Shown: one piece after another, positions 27,089 to 35,833 of the stretch | Numbering within the stretch: position 1 is the stretch's first letter | How the letters are laid out: each line of letters starts with the position of its first letter | Assembly: GCA_964653485.1 (NCBI GenBank) | Contig: CAZZFF010000019.1 | Span: 1-64,000, forward strand | Reading direction: 5' to 3' | Origin: CAVQND01 sp964653485 | GTDB taxonomy: Bacteria > Verrucomicrobiota > Verrucomicrobiia > Limisphaerales > UBA8199 | Length of the DNA stretch: 64,000 nt | The notes under the pieces: generated by a model | Databases searched by the model: none | Told to the model about the DNA's origin: nothing | What the model saw: the letters and a program-made list of their open reading frames with translations, nothing else | Translations under genes and position numbers: made by a program

Positions 27089-28045
27089 GTGCTCCAAGTC
27101 ACCGCTTCCGAGGACCTGGGCGGCCTGGGGGCCAAAGACGGTCCGCCGGTCGACTATCAGCCGCGGAGACGGATGGCTCCGTCCGTCTCAACCACTGCGC
27201 TGAGGTCGGAAGACTCGCTGCCGCCGCTCGTGCCGGGGTTGGGGTTGCTGCTCCTGCTGGCGCTCAAGGCCAACCGCCGGCCTCGGGCCTGGTGGATCGG
27301 TCTGCCGGTCCTCTGCGGTCTTGGCCTGCGCGCGTTCTTGCCTGCCACGCTTCTTTCTCTGCCCGCCCAGGTTCCGGCGTCACTGGCCGCGGTGGTCCGG
27401 CTCTCCGCCGGTGGCGCGGCGTTGCCGCCCTCCGACCTGCTGGACATCCTCGTCCAAAGCGTCCCGGCCTTGGCCTTCGCGGTCGCGGCAGTGTGGTTGC
27501 TGGGGGATTACCTGCCCCCGAAGCACCGGTTCCTCACGTTCCTCGCTGTCCTATTCGTATTGGGCGGCCTGGCGGTGCCGCTGTCCTGCCAGCTTGATCT
27601 GGACAAAGTGGCGGGTCTCTTGGTCCCCGGCGCGAACGCGGATACCGACCTGGGAATCCCTGCCTGCGCCGAACTGACGGGGCTGGAGGCCTTGGTGATT
27701 GCCGTGTCACTGATGCTGGCAGGGAGGCTGTGCCGCCGATGCCACCCGTTGCGGCTGTCGCTTTGGCTGCTTGCCTGGTTATTGATCGTCTGGCTGGCCG
27801 TGGTCGTGCTCGTGATGGCAACAACAGTTGTGGTCGACAGCGCGCAGCCTTCGGCGCCGGCGATACTTGGCGGTGTGTTTGGCCTGGCGGGCTTCGACTT
27901 CGCGCTGCTGCTTCCGTTCCTGATTCTCTCCTGGACCAACGCGCTTTACCGTGCTCGGTTGGAGCGAATGTTGGGCCTGGAAGCCAGCGAATTGGCGGGC
28001 GGGGAGCATCCTGTCTCGAAGCCCGAGTGCGCGGACATTTCGTGA
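27089..28045 (+). CDS. Multi-pass membrane protein of unknown function
   Basis: Up to 318 residues with about six to seven hydrophobic helices, for example VPGLGLLLLLALKANR, LTFLAVLFVLGGLAVPLSC, LSLWLLAWLLIVWLAVVVLV and LGGVFGLAGFDFALLLPFLI. Translation may start at the GTG at 27089 or at an ATG at 27173 preceded closely by GGAG. No enzymatic motif is seen. Position suggests a partner for the preceding secreted protein. Confidence 0.6.
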   Translation: MLQVTASEDLGGLGAKDGPPVDYQPRRRMAPSVSTTALRSEDSLPPLVPGLGLLLLLALKANRRPRAWWIGLPVLCGLGLRAFLPATLLSLPAQVPASLAAVVRLSAGGAALPPSDLLDILVQSVPALAFAVAAVWLLGDYLPPKHRFLTFLAVLFVLGGLAVPLSCQLDLDKVAGLLVPGANADTDLGIPACAELTGLEALVIAVSLMLAGRLCRRCHPLRLSLWLLAWLLIVWLAVVVLVMATTVVVDSAQPSAPAILGGVFGLAGFDFALLLPFLILSWTNALYRARLERMLGLEASELAGGEHPVSKPECADIS

Positions 28046-28049
28046 CGGC

Positions 28050-28922
28050 TCAGATGGGCCGCCGGCCGCTCGGCGACCGCTTCGTGTTATCAAGCAGTTC
28101 GATGCCTGGTTTGGAAAAGCGAATGCGCCGGGCTTTGTAGAGCGTGCCCAGGGCTTGTTTAAAAGCGTTCTTGCTGACGCCGAAGGCGCGGCGAACCGCC
28201 TCGGGTGGGCTGTCGTCGTCCAAGCCCAGGCGGCCATTGCTGCGCTGGAGTTCGAGGACGATGCGCCGGGCCAGCGGCGCCACGCGCTGGTAACCAGCCT
28301 GGTCGAGGCTCAAGTCGATTTTGCCGTCGGGCCGGAGCGCCCGCACAAAGCCCTTGAGTTTCTGGCCGACGGCCACAGGAATAGAAACGCCATCGTGGAA
28401 GAGCAAGCCTTGATGCTTGCCTCCCACCAGGGCTCTGTAGCCCAATTGTGTCTTTTCGGTGATGAGGAACTCCACCTGCTCCCCGGCCCGGAGGTTGGGC
28501 GGCTCAATTGCCGAGTCTCTGCCCAGTTTCATGGAGGCGACAATTCGCTGGGTCTTTTCGTCCAAGCAGACCCGCACGGCCACATCTTGGCCTACTCGCA
28601 CCGGACCAGTCTGCTCGCTGAAGGGGAGCAAGAGGTCCTTGGGCAGTCCCCAGTCCAGGAAAGCGCCGACCTGGCGGTTGATGCTGACGACCTTGAGGGT
28701 GGCCAGCTCCCCGACGGTGGCGCGCGGGGTTTGGGTGGTGGCGACCAACCGGTCCTCCGAATCGCGGTAAATGAATACGTCGATCCGGTCGCCCGGTGCG
28801 AGCCCCCGTCTAATGTAGCGATTGGGCAGGAGAATCTCCCCGAGCTCGCCGCCGTCCAGATAAAGACCCGGGGTCGAATCTCGGAGGACCGTCAGAGTGT
28901 TGCGTTTGCCGATGTAGGCCAT
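28050..28922 (-). CDS. cvfB: CvfB-like S1-domain RNA-binding protein
   Basis: A 290-residue protein matching the CvfB/YitL family: an N-terminal S1-like domain (LYLDGGELGEILLPNRYI, GDRIDVFIYRDSEDRLVATT), a second S1 repeat (INRQVGAFLDWGLPKDLLLPFSEQ), a third (GYRALVGGKHQGLLFHDGVS) and a C-terminal winged helix (DSPPEAVRRAFGVSKNAFKQALGTLYKARRI). The family binds RNA and modulates gene expression. It converges with the membrane protein gene, 4 bp away. Confidence 0.88.
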   Translation of the reverse strand: MAYIGKRNTLTVLRDSTPGLYLDGGELGEILLPNRYIRRGLAPGDRIDVFIYRDSEDRLVATTQTPRATVGELATLKVVSINRQVGAFLDWGLPKDLLLPFSEQTGPVRVGQDVAVRVCLDEKTQRIVASMKLGRDSAIEPPNLRAGEQVEFLITEKTQLGYRALVGGKHQGLLFHDGVSIPVAVGQKLKGFVRALRPDGKIDLSLDQAGYQRVAPLARRIVLELQRSNGRLGLDDDSPPEAVRRAFGVSKNAFKQALGTLYKARRIRFSKPGIELLDNTKRSPSGRRPI

Positions 28923-28960
28923 GAGCTACAGCATACACGATCCAGAGCTTAAACGACCGA

Positions 28961-29953
28961 TCATAATCCCGCGACGGATGGCCGGGCCACGGTGATGGGG
29001 GCGGTGTGGAAAAAGTCTTCCGCGCGTCGCCGGAGGTCCTCCAGGGACAAGGCCCGTGCCAGGTCCACGTTGAATTGGTGGCCGAACTTGAAATTGGCCG
29101 CGTAGTACTTCGTAAACATTTGCAGCCGCCGCAAGGCCGCGGCGGGCGGGAAATCCTCTGTTATATTCTGGTACATCCTGGCCCAGATGGCCGCGAGGTC
29201 CACACATCCAGGCCGGCCCCAGGTGGCAAAGACCCAGGGGCGGACCACGGCCATGCGTCCAAGCATGACCGCGCTCACGGACTGGAAATCGCCCGCCCGC
29301 GTTGACACCGCGTCCGGGCCGCTCAGGTCGCCATTAGCGATGAGCGGCAGACGGGTCAAAGAGGCCGCCCAGGGGAATATCTCGTGACGGGCTCGGCGCT
29401 TGAGTTTTTCTTCGAAGAACCGCGCGTGCAGGATCACGGCATCCACTCCGCCGTCCTCGATCTGCCGCAACCGTTCCACAAAGGCTGGTTGCCATTCCGG
29501 GCGCTGATGCCCAAGCCGGATTTTGGCGGTGAGCATGTGTGGCCAGAGTTTCCGTACTTTGTGGAGCACGGCGCGCAAATCGTCGAGGTTCTCGAATAAG
29601 GCGCTGCCTGCCGCGTGGGAGCGAATCGATCTGGCGTTGCAGGCGAGGTTCAAGTCCAGGGCATCGGCTCCGGCCTCGCCCAAGCGGTCCACGATCCGTT
29701 CCAGCGGGTCCGCGGCGCTCACCATGAGTTGATAGACCAGGCAGCCTTCCTGCGGGCGGCGGCGCAGCCAGGGTGAGGTCTTGAAGTTCTCGCACAGGAT
29801 TTGCCGGGCCGCCAGCATCTCGGTCCACAGGGCGCCACAGCCCCCCAAGTCCGCTACCAGCCGCCGGAAGGCGCTATGCGTGTAACCCGCCAGCGGGGCG
29901 CAAAAGCGCGCCGGGGCGAAACGCCGGCCCCGGATGACACATTCATCGAACAT
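28961..29953 (-). CDS. tRNA-dihydrouridine synthase family protein
   Basis: A 330-residue TIM-barrel flavoprotein: FCAPLAGYTHSAFRRLV at the N-terminus, DALDLNLACNARSIRSHAAGSALF with the catalytic Cys in place of the usual NMGCP motif (Pro is replaced by Asn), AKIRLG, VILHAR and IANGDLSGPDAV at the phosphate-binding end. It reduces uridine to dihydrouridine in tRNA. It could be a DusA/B/C-like or a divergent paralogue; the altered residue next to the Cys makes the exact subgroup uncertain. Confidence 0.82.
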   Translation of the reverse strand: MFDECVIRGRRFAPARFCAPLAGYTHSAFRRLVADLGGCGALWTEMLAARQILCENFKTSPWLRRRPQEGCLVYQLMVSAADPLERIVDRLGEAGADALDLNLACNARSIRSHAAGSALFENLDDLRAVLHKVRKLWPHMLTAKIRLGHQRPEWQPAFVERLRQIEDGGVDAVILHARFFEEKLKRRARHEIFPWAASLTRLPLIANGDLSGPDAVSTRAGDFQSVSAVMLGRMAVVRPWVFATWGRPGCVDLAAIWARMYQNITEDFPPAAALRRLQMFTKYYAANFKFGHQFNVDLARALSLEDLRRRAEDFFHTAPITVARPSVAGL

Positions 29954-30149
29954 CGCCGACGATGAACAACCGGGCGGGCTCCGCGGCCACCGCCCGCCGC
30001 TCTTCCACGCTCACCCGGGCGTCGGAGGCTCTGACTCTAGCTAAGCTCATGAAGCAACCCTATCCGCCTTGAAACCAAAGGGCAAAAACAAATCCCGTGG
30101 ATTGGTCCTTGAAATCGGGGGGGACTTGCGCCACAACCCCATCGTGTCC

Positions 30150-31670
30150 ATGAGTCCACCTGCAAGAAAGCGCCGGCGTTGGTTGAGAATTCTCGTTTGG
30201 TGTTGCGGGGCGGTCTTGGCGGGCTTCGCAGCGTTGGCGGCGCTGCTGTTGGTTCTCCTGAGCCGCGTTCCGAAATACTACCCGCCGGTCGCTCATCCAA
30301 TAGAAATCGCCCGCGGCTTCGGGTCGGACACCGATTTGGAAGGCTTTGCCTCCCCTTACATCGGGCACACCGGCAGTTGGGACGGCAAGGGCGGCGCGAT
30401 ATTCGGCGGTTCAAAGGTCCCCGACCTGGACACGGACCAGGCGATGCACCTGCGCTGGACCTTCATGGCGGCGTACTGGAGGGCGCTGGAGCCTGGCGGC
30501 CCGGTGGACCTGGCAAGAGAGACTCCCGCGGCGTGGAAAGAGATGGACGCGTTCCTGGCGGCCGCCCACGCGCGGCGCCTGAACATCCTGATGCAAGCCC
30601 CGGTGGTCGGGGGCAATGCCGGAGGTCCGCCGAAATGGGCCGGCCGCCGTGAGGAGGGCAAGTCAGCGCCCGCCAATATGGAGGCGGCCGCGGCGTTCGC
30701 GGGTAAGCTCGCGGCCCGCTATGCCCCGGGCGGGACGTTGGCCAGGGAGCGGGGGTGGGGCGCGAAGTTCGGCGTGCGCGCGTGGGAACTCGACAACGAG
30801 CCGGATGGCTACCTGACACACTGGAAGGGCCAGGCGGCCGATTATGCGGAATTTGTCACCAAGGTCGCGGCGGCCATTCGCCGCGAGGACCCGCGCGCGG
30901 TCATTCTCGGGCCTGGCACGATGAGTTCGCGCAATGCCTGCCGATGGATTGAAGGGGCCTTGGACGCGGCGGCCCTCAACGGGTCGCCGGCCTACCGCGT
31001 CAGAGGGACGGCTTACTCGATTGGACCGGTATTGGACGCGGTTTCCTTTCATGTTTACGAGGGCTTGGATAGCGCCTTCTCCGGCGGGGATCGCACCGTG
31101 GAAGTCGTCTTCAGCGAAATCCGGGGTCTCTTCGAGCGGTATGAAGACCGGTCTCCGAGGTTCCATTACGCAAGGAAAGAGCAATACTGGCATACCGAAG
31201 GCAACTTCGATTTTTTCGGGGTCCTGTCCAGGGAGCGGCGCGCGGCCTGGCGCATTCAGTTCTTCACCCGCGCCTTTGCCGCCGGGATTTCCAAGGTGGT
31301 CGTCATGGATGCCTCCAAACCGGAGCAAGCCGCCGTCCGCGCTTATGTTGACGCCCTGCCTGACCCGTTTCCGATGCGGCGGGCCGGCGACAAAGTGAAA
31401 GTGGTGAGCGGAACCCCGGCCGTCTTCCTGCATTTGGACAGCACCAATGCGGACGCCGGTCGCGTGTGGGTCTTGTGGGCCACGGGCCAAGGCGGCGCGG
31501 AAGTGGACGTGCCCGCGATACGAGCGCGCGTCATGCAAGTCTCCGCCGATGCCAGCCGCCTTCCGCTCGAAAGCCCCGGTCACACGGTGAGGGTCCGCCT
31601 TAAAGGCGACGCGAAGATGGCGCCTCCGGTGCTGGTCATTGACCGGGAAAGGCTGTGGGGCTCCGATTAG
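30150..31670 (+). CDS. Membrane-anchored glycosidase-like (GH-A clan) protein
   Basis: A 506-residue protein from the ATG at 30150 (a TTG at 30069 is an alternative). An N-terminal anchor (RILVWCCGAVLAGFAALAALLLVLL) is followed by a TIM-barrel-like domain. VRAWELDNEPDGYLTHW carries the Asn-Glu pair typical of the acid/base in GH-A enzymes, and EQYWHTEGNFDFFG a candidate nucleophile Glu. A beta-rich tail (VWVLWATGQGGAEVDVPA) is like that of GH39 or GH44-type proteins. It probably cleaves a polysaccharide at the outer side of the membrane. Confidence 0.75.
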   Translation: MSPPARKRRRWLRILVWCCGAVLAGFAALAALLLVLLSRVPKYYPPVAHPIEIARGFGSDTDLEGFASPYIGHTGSWDGKGGAIFGGSKVPDLDTDQAMHLRWTFMAAYWRALEPGGPVDLARETPAAWKEMDAFLAAAHARRLNILMQAPVVGGNAGGPPKWAGRREEGKSAPANMEAAAAFAGKLAARYAPGGTLARERGWGAKFGVRAWELDNEPDGYLTHWKGQAADYAEFVTKVAAAIRREDPRAVILGPGTMSSRNACRWIEGALDAAALNGSPAYRVRGTAYSIGPVLDAVSFHVYEGLDSAFSGGDRTVEVVFSEIRGLFERYEDRSPRFHYARKEQYWHTEGNFDFFGVLSRERRAAWRIQFFTRAFAAGISKVVVMDASKPEQAAVRAYVDALPDPFPMRRAGDKVKVVSGTPAVFLHLDSTNADAGRVWVLWATGQGGAEVDVPAIRARVMQVSADASRLPLESPGHTVRVRLKGDAKMAPPVLVIDRERLWGSD

Positions 31671-32003
31671 AGGCTTGAGACCCGCGGCCCGCCTGCGCAG
31701 CGTATTACAGTTTGCTTCTCTTGGCGCATGAGACCAACGGCGGCACAGGCGAAAAGCCTGCCGCCCTTCGGAGATTGGCGAGATGGACACAATGACCACA
31801 AGATGCGTGATTTTCACGCGGAATGCGTGAAAATCACGCATCCTCACAGCGGCAAGGATAAGGAACATGCGGATTTGCCGGGGTTTCGTGTTTGGCACCG
31901 GAAATGCTGGTGTTTCGCCGTTACCTCGGTTCGCTGCGGATTCATCTTTGATGAATCCCTGGCGCCCCTGTGTAAAGGCAGTGCAGTTTGGTCCTTTTGG
32001 AGC
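31671..32003. other. Intergenic region with hairpins, no gene seen
   Basis: Apart from the imperfect hairpin at about 31739-31765 (stem GGCGGCA...TGCCGCC, A-rich loop) and the perfect inverted repeat at 31802-31842, no gene is supported. A plus-strand open frame from 31728 runs through but has poor protein character until the ATG at 32004. Confidence 0.5.
31802..31842. repeat. Perfect 18-bp inverted repeat (nested palindromes)
   Basis: GATGCGTGATTTTCACGC at 31802-31819 is exactly complementary to GCGTGAAAATCACGCATC at 31825-31842, with a 5-nt loop GGAAT. Each arm is itself a small hairpin (GCGTGA...TCACGC), so the site can also fold as a double stem. No T-run follows, so it is not a standard terminator. 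Confidence 0.9.
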
Positions 32004-32058
32004 ATGAACTCGACGGCGACAGAGTCGAAGAGACGGCCCGAGGGCACGGGCCGCGCGC

Positions 32059-32829
32059 GTGTGTGGCAGGGTGGGATCCAGCGCTTCTGCGAGGGCTGGG
32101 GTTGTCGCGTCTGCACTCCGGATCCGGCGGCCGAGATGGGCCGCGTACCGCGGGGGGGGGGGGGAGGGCGTTGCTGTCGTTGGAGGCAACGCGAGGGTGC
32201 GGTCGGTGGTCCTCGAAGCGGTCGCACGGTTGCCCGGGTTCCAGAGCTGCACCCTCTTTGCAACGGGCGCGGAGGCTATCAGGCTCCTGCCGGGCCTGGA
32301 AGTGGAAATCGCCCTCGTCGCGCTGACTCTCCCGGACCTCTGCGGCATCAGGTGCGGCAGAGAGTTGCGCACCCGCAAACCCGGCCTCAAGGCCGTCCTG
32401 ATCGTCTCAGCGGAGGAATGTGCGCTCGCCGGCCATGCCATGGCAAGCGGCTTTGATTACTGCCTTGCGCACCCGTTCGACACGGGCCGCTGTGTGGAGA
32501 CGCTCCTCTTCGTTTCGGCATGCCAAGCTCGCAGGCCTGGGACGTCACTGGGCCATCCAGGGCCATGCACCCGGTCCTTCGCCTCGTCCGGGCTGACGCG
32601 TGAGGAGGATCGGGTGATGGCCTGCCTTGCTCAGGGTCGGTTCTACAAGGAAATCGAGGCTGACCTCGGGTTTAGCAGGGCGAAGGTGTGCCGCCTTGTG
32701 CATAGCTCGTACACCAAACTCGGCGCTCAGAAGGCCACTGAAGCGGTGGAGAAGTGGCGGCGGTCCAGCTCGCCGCGCGCGAGCCAAGGCGCACTTGCAG
32801 CCGGAGGAGAAGGAGGAGGAGCACTTTGA
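32059..32829 (+). CDS. LuxR-type regulator with degenerate receiver domain
   Basis: A frame open from a GTG at 32059 gives 256 residues. Residues 36-150 form a receiver-like fold, but the acidic pair is GG (GVAVVGGNARVRSVV), the phospho-Asp is Ala (IALVALTLPDLCGI) and the conserved Lys is His (LAHPFD), so phosphorylation is not possible. The C-terminus is a LuxR/GerE helix-turn-helix (GLTREEDRVMACLAQGRFYKEIEADLGFSRAKVCRLVHSSYTKL). The natural start may be the ATG at 32004 in another frame, joined through the G tract at 32152-32164 (see that entry). It overlaps the next gene by 4 bp. Confidence 0.72.
   Translation: MCGRVGSSASARAGVVASALRIRRPRWAAYRGGGGEGVAVVGGNARVRSVVLEAVARLPGFQSCTLFATGAEAIRLLPGLEVEIALVALTLPDLCGIRCGRELRTRKPGLKAVLIVSAEECALAGHAMASGFDYCLAHPFDTGRCVETLLFVSACQARRPGTSLGHPGPCTRSFASSGLTREEDRVMACLAQGRFYKEIEADLGFSRAKVCRLVHSSYTKLGAQKATEAVEKWRRSSSPRASQGALAAGGEGGGAL
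32152..32164 (+). repeat. Homopolymeric G13 tract inside the regulator's 5' region
   Basis: Thirteen consecutive G. An ATG at 32004 opens a frame (MNSTATESKRRPEGTG...) that runs into the tract in a frame one base off from the receiver domain. A tract of 12 G would fuse the two frames into one gene of about 274 codons. Either a phase-variation switch or a homopolymer sequencing error. Confidence 0.85.
32810..32820 (+). promoter_or_regulatory. Strong Shine-Dalgarno that fixes the prepilin start at TTG 32826
   Basis: AAGGAGGAGGA ends 5 nt before a TTG that overlaps the upstream stop as TTGA. There is no in-frame ATG before the prepilin motif, so this site decides the start and implies translational coupling with the regulator. 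Confidence 0.65.
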
Positions 32830-33752
32830 CAACGCTGAGAAGAAGCGCATATCGCGGCGATCGAAGGGGTTTGCCTCCTGGCGCGGCCGCGCCAGGGGGC
32901 CGGAGCCGCCGCGCCGGCGGCGGCGCCGCTTGCCGTCCGTCCAGGCGCCGGGCGCCTGCGGAGGGCGGGCGGGCGGCGTTTACGCTTGTCGAGTTGCTTG
33001 TGGTGATCGCCATCATCGCCATTTTGGCCGCGCTCCTGCTGCCGGCCCTGGCCAGGGGGAAGGCCAAGGCCTACCGAGCGGTTTGCTCGAGCGACCTCTT
33101 GCAGATGGGCCAGGCGGCGAACATGTATGCCGCCGACAACCGCGATTTCATGGCCTGGCCAAATTGGCAGACCCTCGGCGCCGTTTCTCCGGAGCCTGAC
33201 CCCTGCGGCCCGCCGGTCCATCCGATGGGCGGCTGGCTCTACACTCCCGGCGTCCCGCCCGACCCGACGGTCAGCCCGTACAGCGCCAACCCGATTGCCG
33301 CCTGGCAGCAGGGGCTTTGGTTTCCGTACCTGCGCACCCCGGGCGTTTATCTGTGCCCCGTGAGCCTGAGGAGCCAGTACTACGCCCAGCGTATCAACAA
33401 GCTGTGCGGTTACCTGATGAACGGAGGGGTCTGCGCCTTTGGACAACTGTACTTGCAGAGGGCCCCCTCGCCCACGTGGAGGACGAGCGACATCTGGAGC
33501 CCGATGTGCTGGCTGTTGTGGGAGCCGGATGAGAGCCTGGGCCAGCCGCCGGTGGGCGGCTACGCTTATGCTGACGGCAGCGTTTATCCGGACCAGATGA
33601 CCGCCCTGACCCGGAGTCACGGCCCCGGTGCGGACATCCTCGCCTTGGCCGGCCACGTCCAGTTCGTCCACCTCAACCAGTTCGCCGCCGAACAAACTAA
33701 CAGCGCCCGGGGGCTGCTCTGGTGGAATCCTGGAACAGCCAGCGGGCGCTGA
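32826..33752 (+). CDS. Prepilin-like (type II secretion/type IV pilin N-terminus) protein
   Basis: A 308-residue protein from the TTG at 32826. An unusually long Arg/Gly/Pro-rich leader of about 50 residues precedes the class III signal AAFTLVELLVVIAIIAIL and LAALLLPALARGKAKAYRA, which includes the conserved Glu5. The residue before the cleavage site is Ala, not Gly. The mature part resembles DUF1559-type pseudopilins, with several Trp/Tyr-rich segments and a C-terminal DGSVYPDQMTALTRSHGPG and GHVQFVHLNQF. It should be processed by a prepilin peptidase and placed in the envelope. It is followed 14 bp later by the first propeller gene; the 3' end of this gene is duplicated at 36181-36290. Confidence 0.82.
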   Translation: MTTLRRSAYRGDRRGLPPGAAAPGGRSRRAGGGAACRPSRRRAPAEGGRAAFTLVELLVVIAIIAILAALLLPALARGKAKAYRAVCSSDLLQMGQAANMYAADNRDFMAWPNWQTLGAVSPEPDPCGPPVHPMGGWLYTPGVPPDPTVSPYSANPIAAWQQGLWFPYLRTPGVYLCPVSLRSQYYAQRINKLCGYLMNGGVCAFGQLYLQRAPSPTWRTSDIWSPMCWLLWEPDESLGQPPVGGYAYADGSVYPDQMTALTRSHGPGADILALAGHVQFVHLNQFAAEQTNSARGLLWWNPGTASGR

Positions 33753-33766
33753 ACGAACACTCAACC

Positions 33767-35833
33767 ATGAAATCCCTCCTCTATGGCTCAGCCCTCCTGG
33801 CCCTCGCGTACCAGGCGTTAGCCCAGACCAACGATCCGCTTGACCAATGGCAGTCGTATGACCCGCTGCCGAGCAATTTCCTTGGCAGCGTTGCTTTTCT
33901 CAACGGGCAGTTTTGGGGTGTTGGCGATGGCACCGTCTGGGCATCCCAGGACGGCACTAACTGGGCTTGCTCCGGCCTCCTCCCGATGGACGGGCCTTTC
34001 GCGATCGCCTACGGGAACGGCACCTACGTGGTCGTGGGGATCGTCCAGACTGTTGCCGGCATGAACTACTCGGGCGGGCTCATCGCGACATCCCCGGACG
34101 GTGCCGCCTGGACCGCCCAGCAGGGCCCCCTGGGCTACGCCATTGGGAATGGTCCGGCGGGTCTCTGGTTGCCCATCTTTAGTCCAGGCGCCAGCCCCAT
34201 CGCTTTCGGGAACGGGGTCTTTGTCGTGTGGGTCGAACTCGAGGACGGCACTGTGGCTGTCCTGACCTCGCCCGACGGCATCCAGTGGGCCATTCACGAG
34301 TTCGGGGACACGGCCCTCGTAAAGGACATTACGTTCGGCAACGGCATTTTTGCGGCGCTGGCCAGCGACGCGAGTGGCAATTATCGTCTCATCACGTCCG
34401 CCGACGGAGTGCTCTGGACGCCGCACCCTTCTCCAGTCGGCCCGGTGCCATGTTTGGGCTACGGGGGCGGTTCATTCATCGTCTTGGGCGGCGGGTCAAC
34501 TGTAGATGCCGTCGCGACCTCCACAAACTGCGCCGCCTGGACGACCAACACGGTTTCCTGGCCATTTCGTGATTCTCCCTGGGACGTCGCTTATGGAAAC
34601 GGGCTGTTCGTCGCCGCGTGTTCGGGCGGCGGCGTCGCGGTATCGGCCAACGGCATCGCCTGGGCGGATTCCGGCTTCGCGGCGTTGAGCGACGTGATGG
34701 GTGTCTGCTATGGCAAGGGCGCGTTTGTCGCGGTCGGCCCCGGACCGCCGGCGGTGTCGACCGACGGCGTGAGGTGGGACCAACCGGCGCCGGTGGCTGA
34801 CCTTTGGATCAACGGGGTCGTTTATGCTAGGGACAGGTTCGTCGCCGTTGGCTGCGAGGGCTTGTGGAGCCCTTACAACGGCGTCGGCGTCATTTTCGGC
34901 TCGGCCGATGGGATGCACTGGAGCGTGGCCCACCCGGTCGTGGAGGGGCTGATGTCGGTCGCCTATGGGAACAGCCTTTTTGTGGCCGCCGGCGGCAGCA
35001 ACGTCGTGACATCCGCCGACGGCATCAGTTGGGCTCCTCAGGCCCTCGGCGGGGCGGCTTCCATCCAGAGCGTTGCCTACGGGGAGGGCCAGTTCGTCGC
35101 TGTCGGCGGGGCCATCCTCACCTCGACTGACGGCGTCCACTGGCTCCAGCGGAATCCAGGAACCAACGTGGGCCTCGCGCAAGTCGTCTATGGCAACGGC
35201 GCTTTTGTCGCGCTGCTTGACGCGCCAGGTGGGGCGGTGCTTGCCTCCCCGGACGGCGTGGCCTGGACGCTGCAGAGCTCCGGCACGACCGACCAGCTTC
35301 TGGGGCTGTGCTACGGACAGGGCGTGTTTCTGGCTGTCGGCAACCAGACCGTCCTCACCTCCACCGATGGCGTTCATTGGTCCGCGCCGGGCTCGAGCCC
35401 CCCCTGGTCGGGCGAGGTGGTGGGACCCGCCTATGTACACGGGATGTTCGCCGTCTGCAGCGGTGGCGGCTTCTTCACATCGACCAACACCGTCGACTGG
35501 GTCCTCCACGACACGGGGTGCGGCTGCAGGCTCACCGGCTTGGCATTCGGCGGGGCCACCCTCGTTGGGGTGGGGGAGTCCGGCAGAGTTGTGCAATCTG
35601 GCACAATGACCTCGTGGCCCATGCGCCTCGCGCCGCTGCCGTGGCGGGGGACCGGTCCCTTTCAGATCACGGTCGCCGGGCCTGCTAATCACAACTGGGA
35701 AATAGACGCGTCCAGCGACCTCTTTGGCTGGGCCCCGCTCGCAAATCTCTGGAGCACGAACGGCGTGATCACGCTCACCGATCCCGGGGCCCCGCATCAA
35801 GCCCGCCAGTTCTACAGGGGCGAGTGGTGGTGA
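33767..35833 (+). CDS. Secreted 14-repeat propeller protein, copy 1
   Basis: A 688-residue protein with signal peptide MKSLLYGSALLALAYQALAQ. Fourteen units of about 45 residues follow, each with an aromatic-Gly-X-Gly-X-Phe-Val-X-X-Gly strand and a TS.DG..W strand (for example FGNGVFVVWV, YGNGLFVAAC, YGEGQFVAVG; TSPDGIQWA, TSADGISWA). Fourteen units fit two seven-bladed propellers. The C-terminal about 60 residues (NHNWEIDASSDLFGWAPLAN, DPGAPHQARQFYRGEWW) form a tail shared with copy 2 and possibly used for sorting. No catalytic motif; extracellular binding is likely. The upstream in-frame ATG at 33722 lies inside the prepilin gene and is rejected. Confidence 0.82.
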   Translation: MKSLLYGSALLALAYQALAQTNDPLDQWQSYDPLPSNFLGSVAFLNGQFWGVGDGTVWASQDGTNWACSGLLPMDGPFAIAYGNGTYVVVGIVQTVAGMNYSGGLIATSPDGAAWTAQQGPLGYAIGNGPAGLWLPIFSPGASPIAFGNGVFVVWVELEDGTVAVLTSPDGIQWAIHEFGDTALVKDITFGNGIFAALASDASGNYRLITSADGVLWTPHPSPVGPVPCLGYGGGSFIVLGGGSTVDAVATSTNCAAWTTNTVSWPFRDSPWDVAYGNGLFVAACSGGGVAVSANGIAWADSGFAALSDVMGVCYGKGAFVAVGPGPPAVSTDGVRWDQPAPVADLWINGVVYARDRFVAVGCEGLWSPYNGVGVIFGSADGMHWSVAHPVVEGLMSVAYGNSLFVAAGGSNVVTSADGISWAPQALGGAASIQSVAYGEGQFVAVGGAILTSTDGVHWLQRNPGTNVGLAQVVYGNGAFVALLDAPGGAVLASPDGVAWTLQSSGTTDQLLGLCYGQGVFLAVGNQTVLTSTDGVHWSAPGSSPPWSGEVVGPAYVHGMFAVCSGGGFFTSTNTVDWVLHDTGCGCRLTGLAFGGATLVGVGESGRVVQSGTMTSWPMRLAPLPWRGTGPFQITVAGPANHNWEIDASSDLFGWAPLANLWSTNGVITLTDPGAPHQARQFYRGEWW

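Noticed and set aside
30663..32441. 592-codon minus-strand frame
   Set aside because: Antisense to the glycosidase-like gene and the regulator; no coherent protein.
31728..32456. 242-codon plus-strand frame taken as a gene
   Set aside because: Only the part from the ATG at 32004 to the G tract is plausible; beyond the tract the frame is wrong for the receiver and HTH domains.
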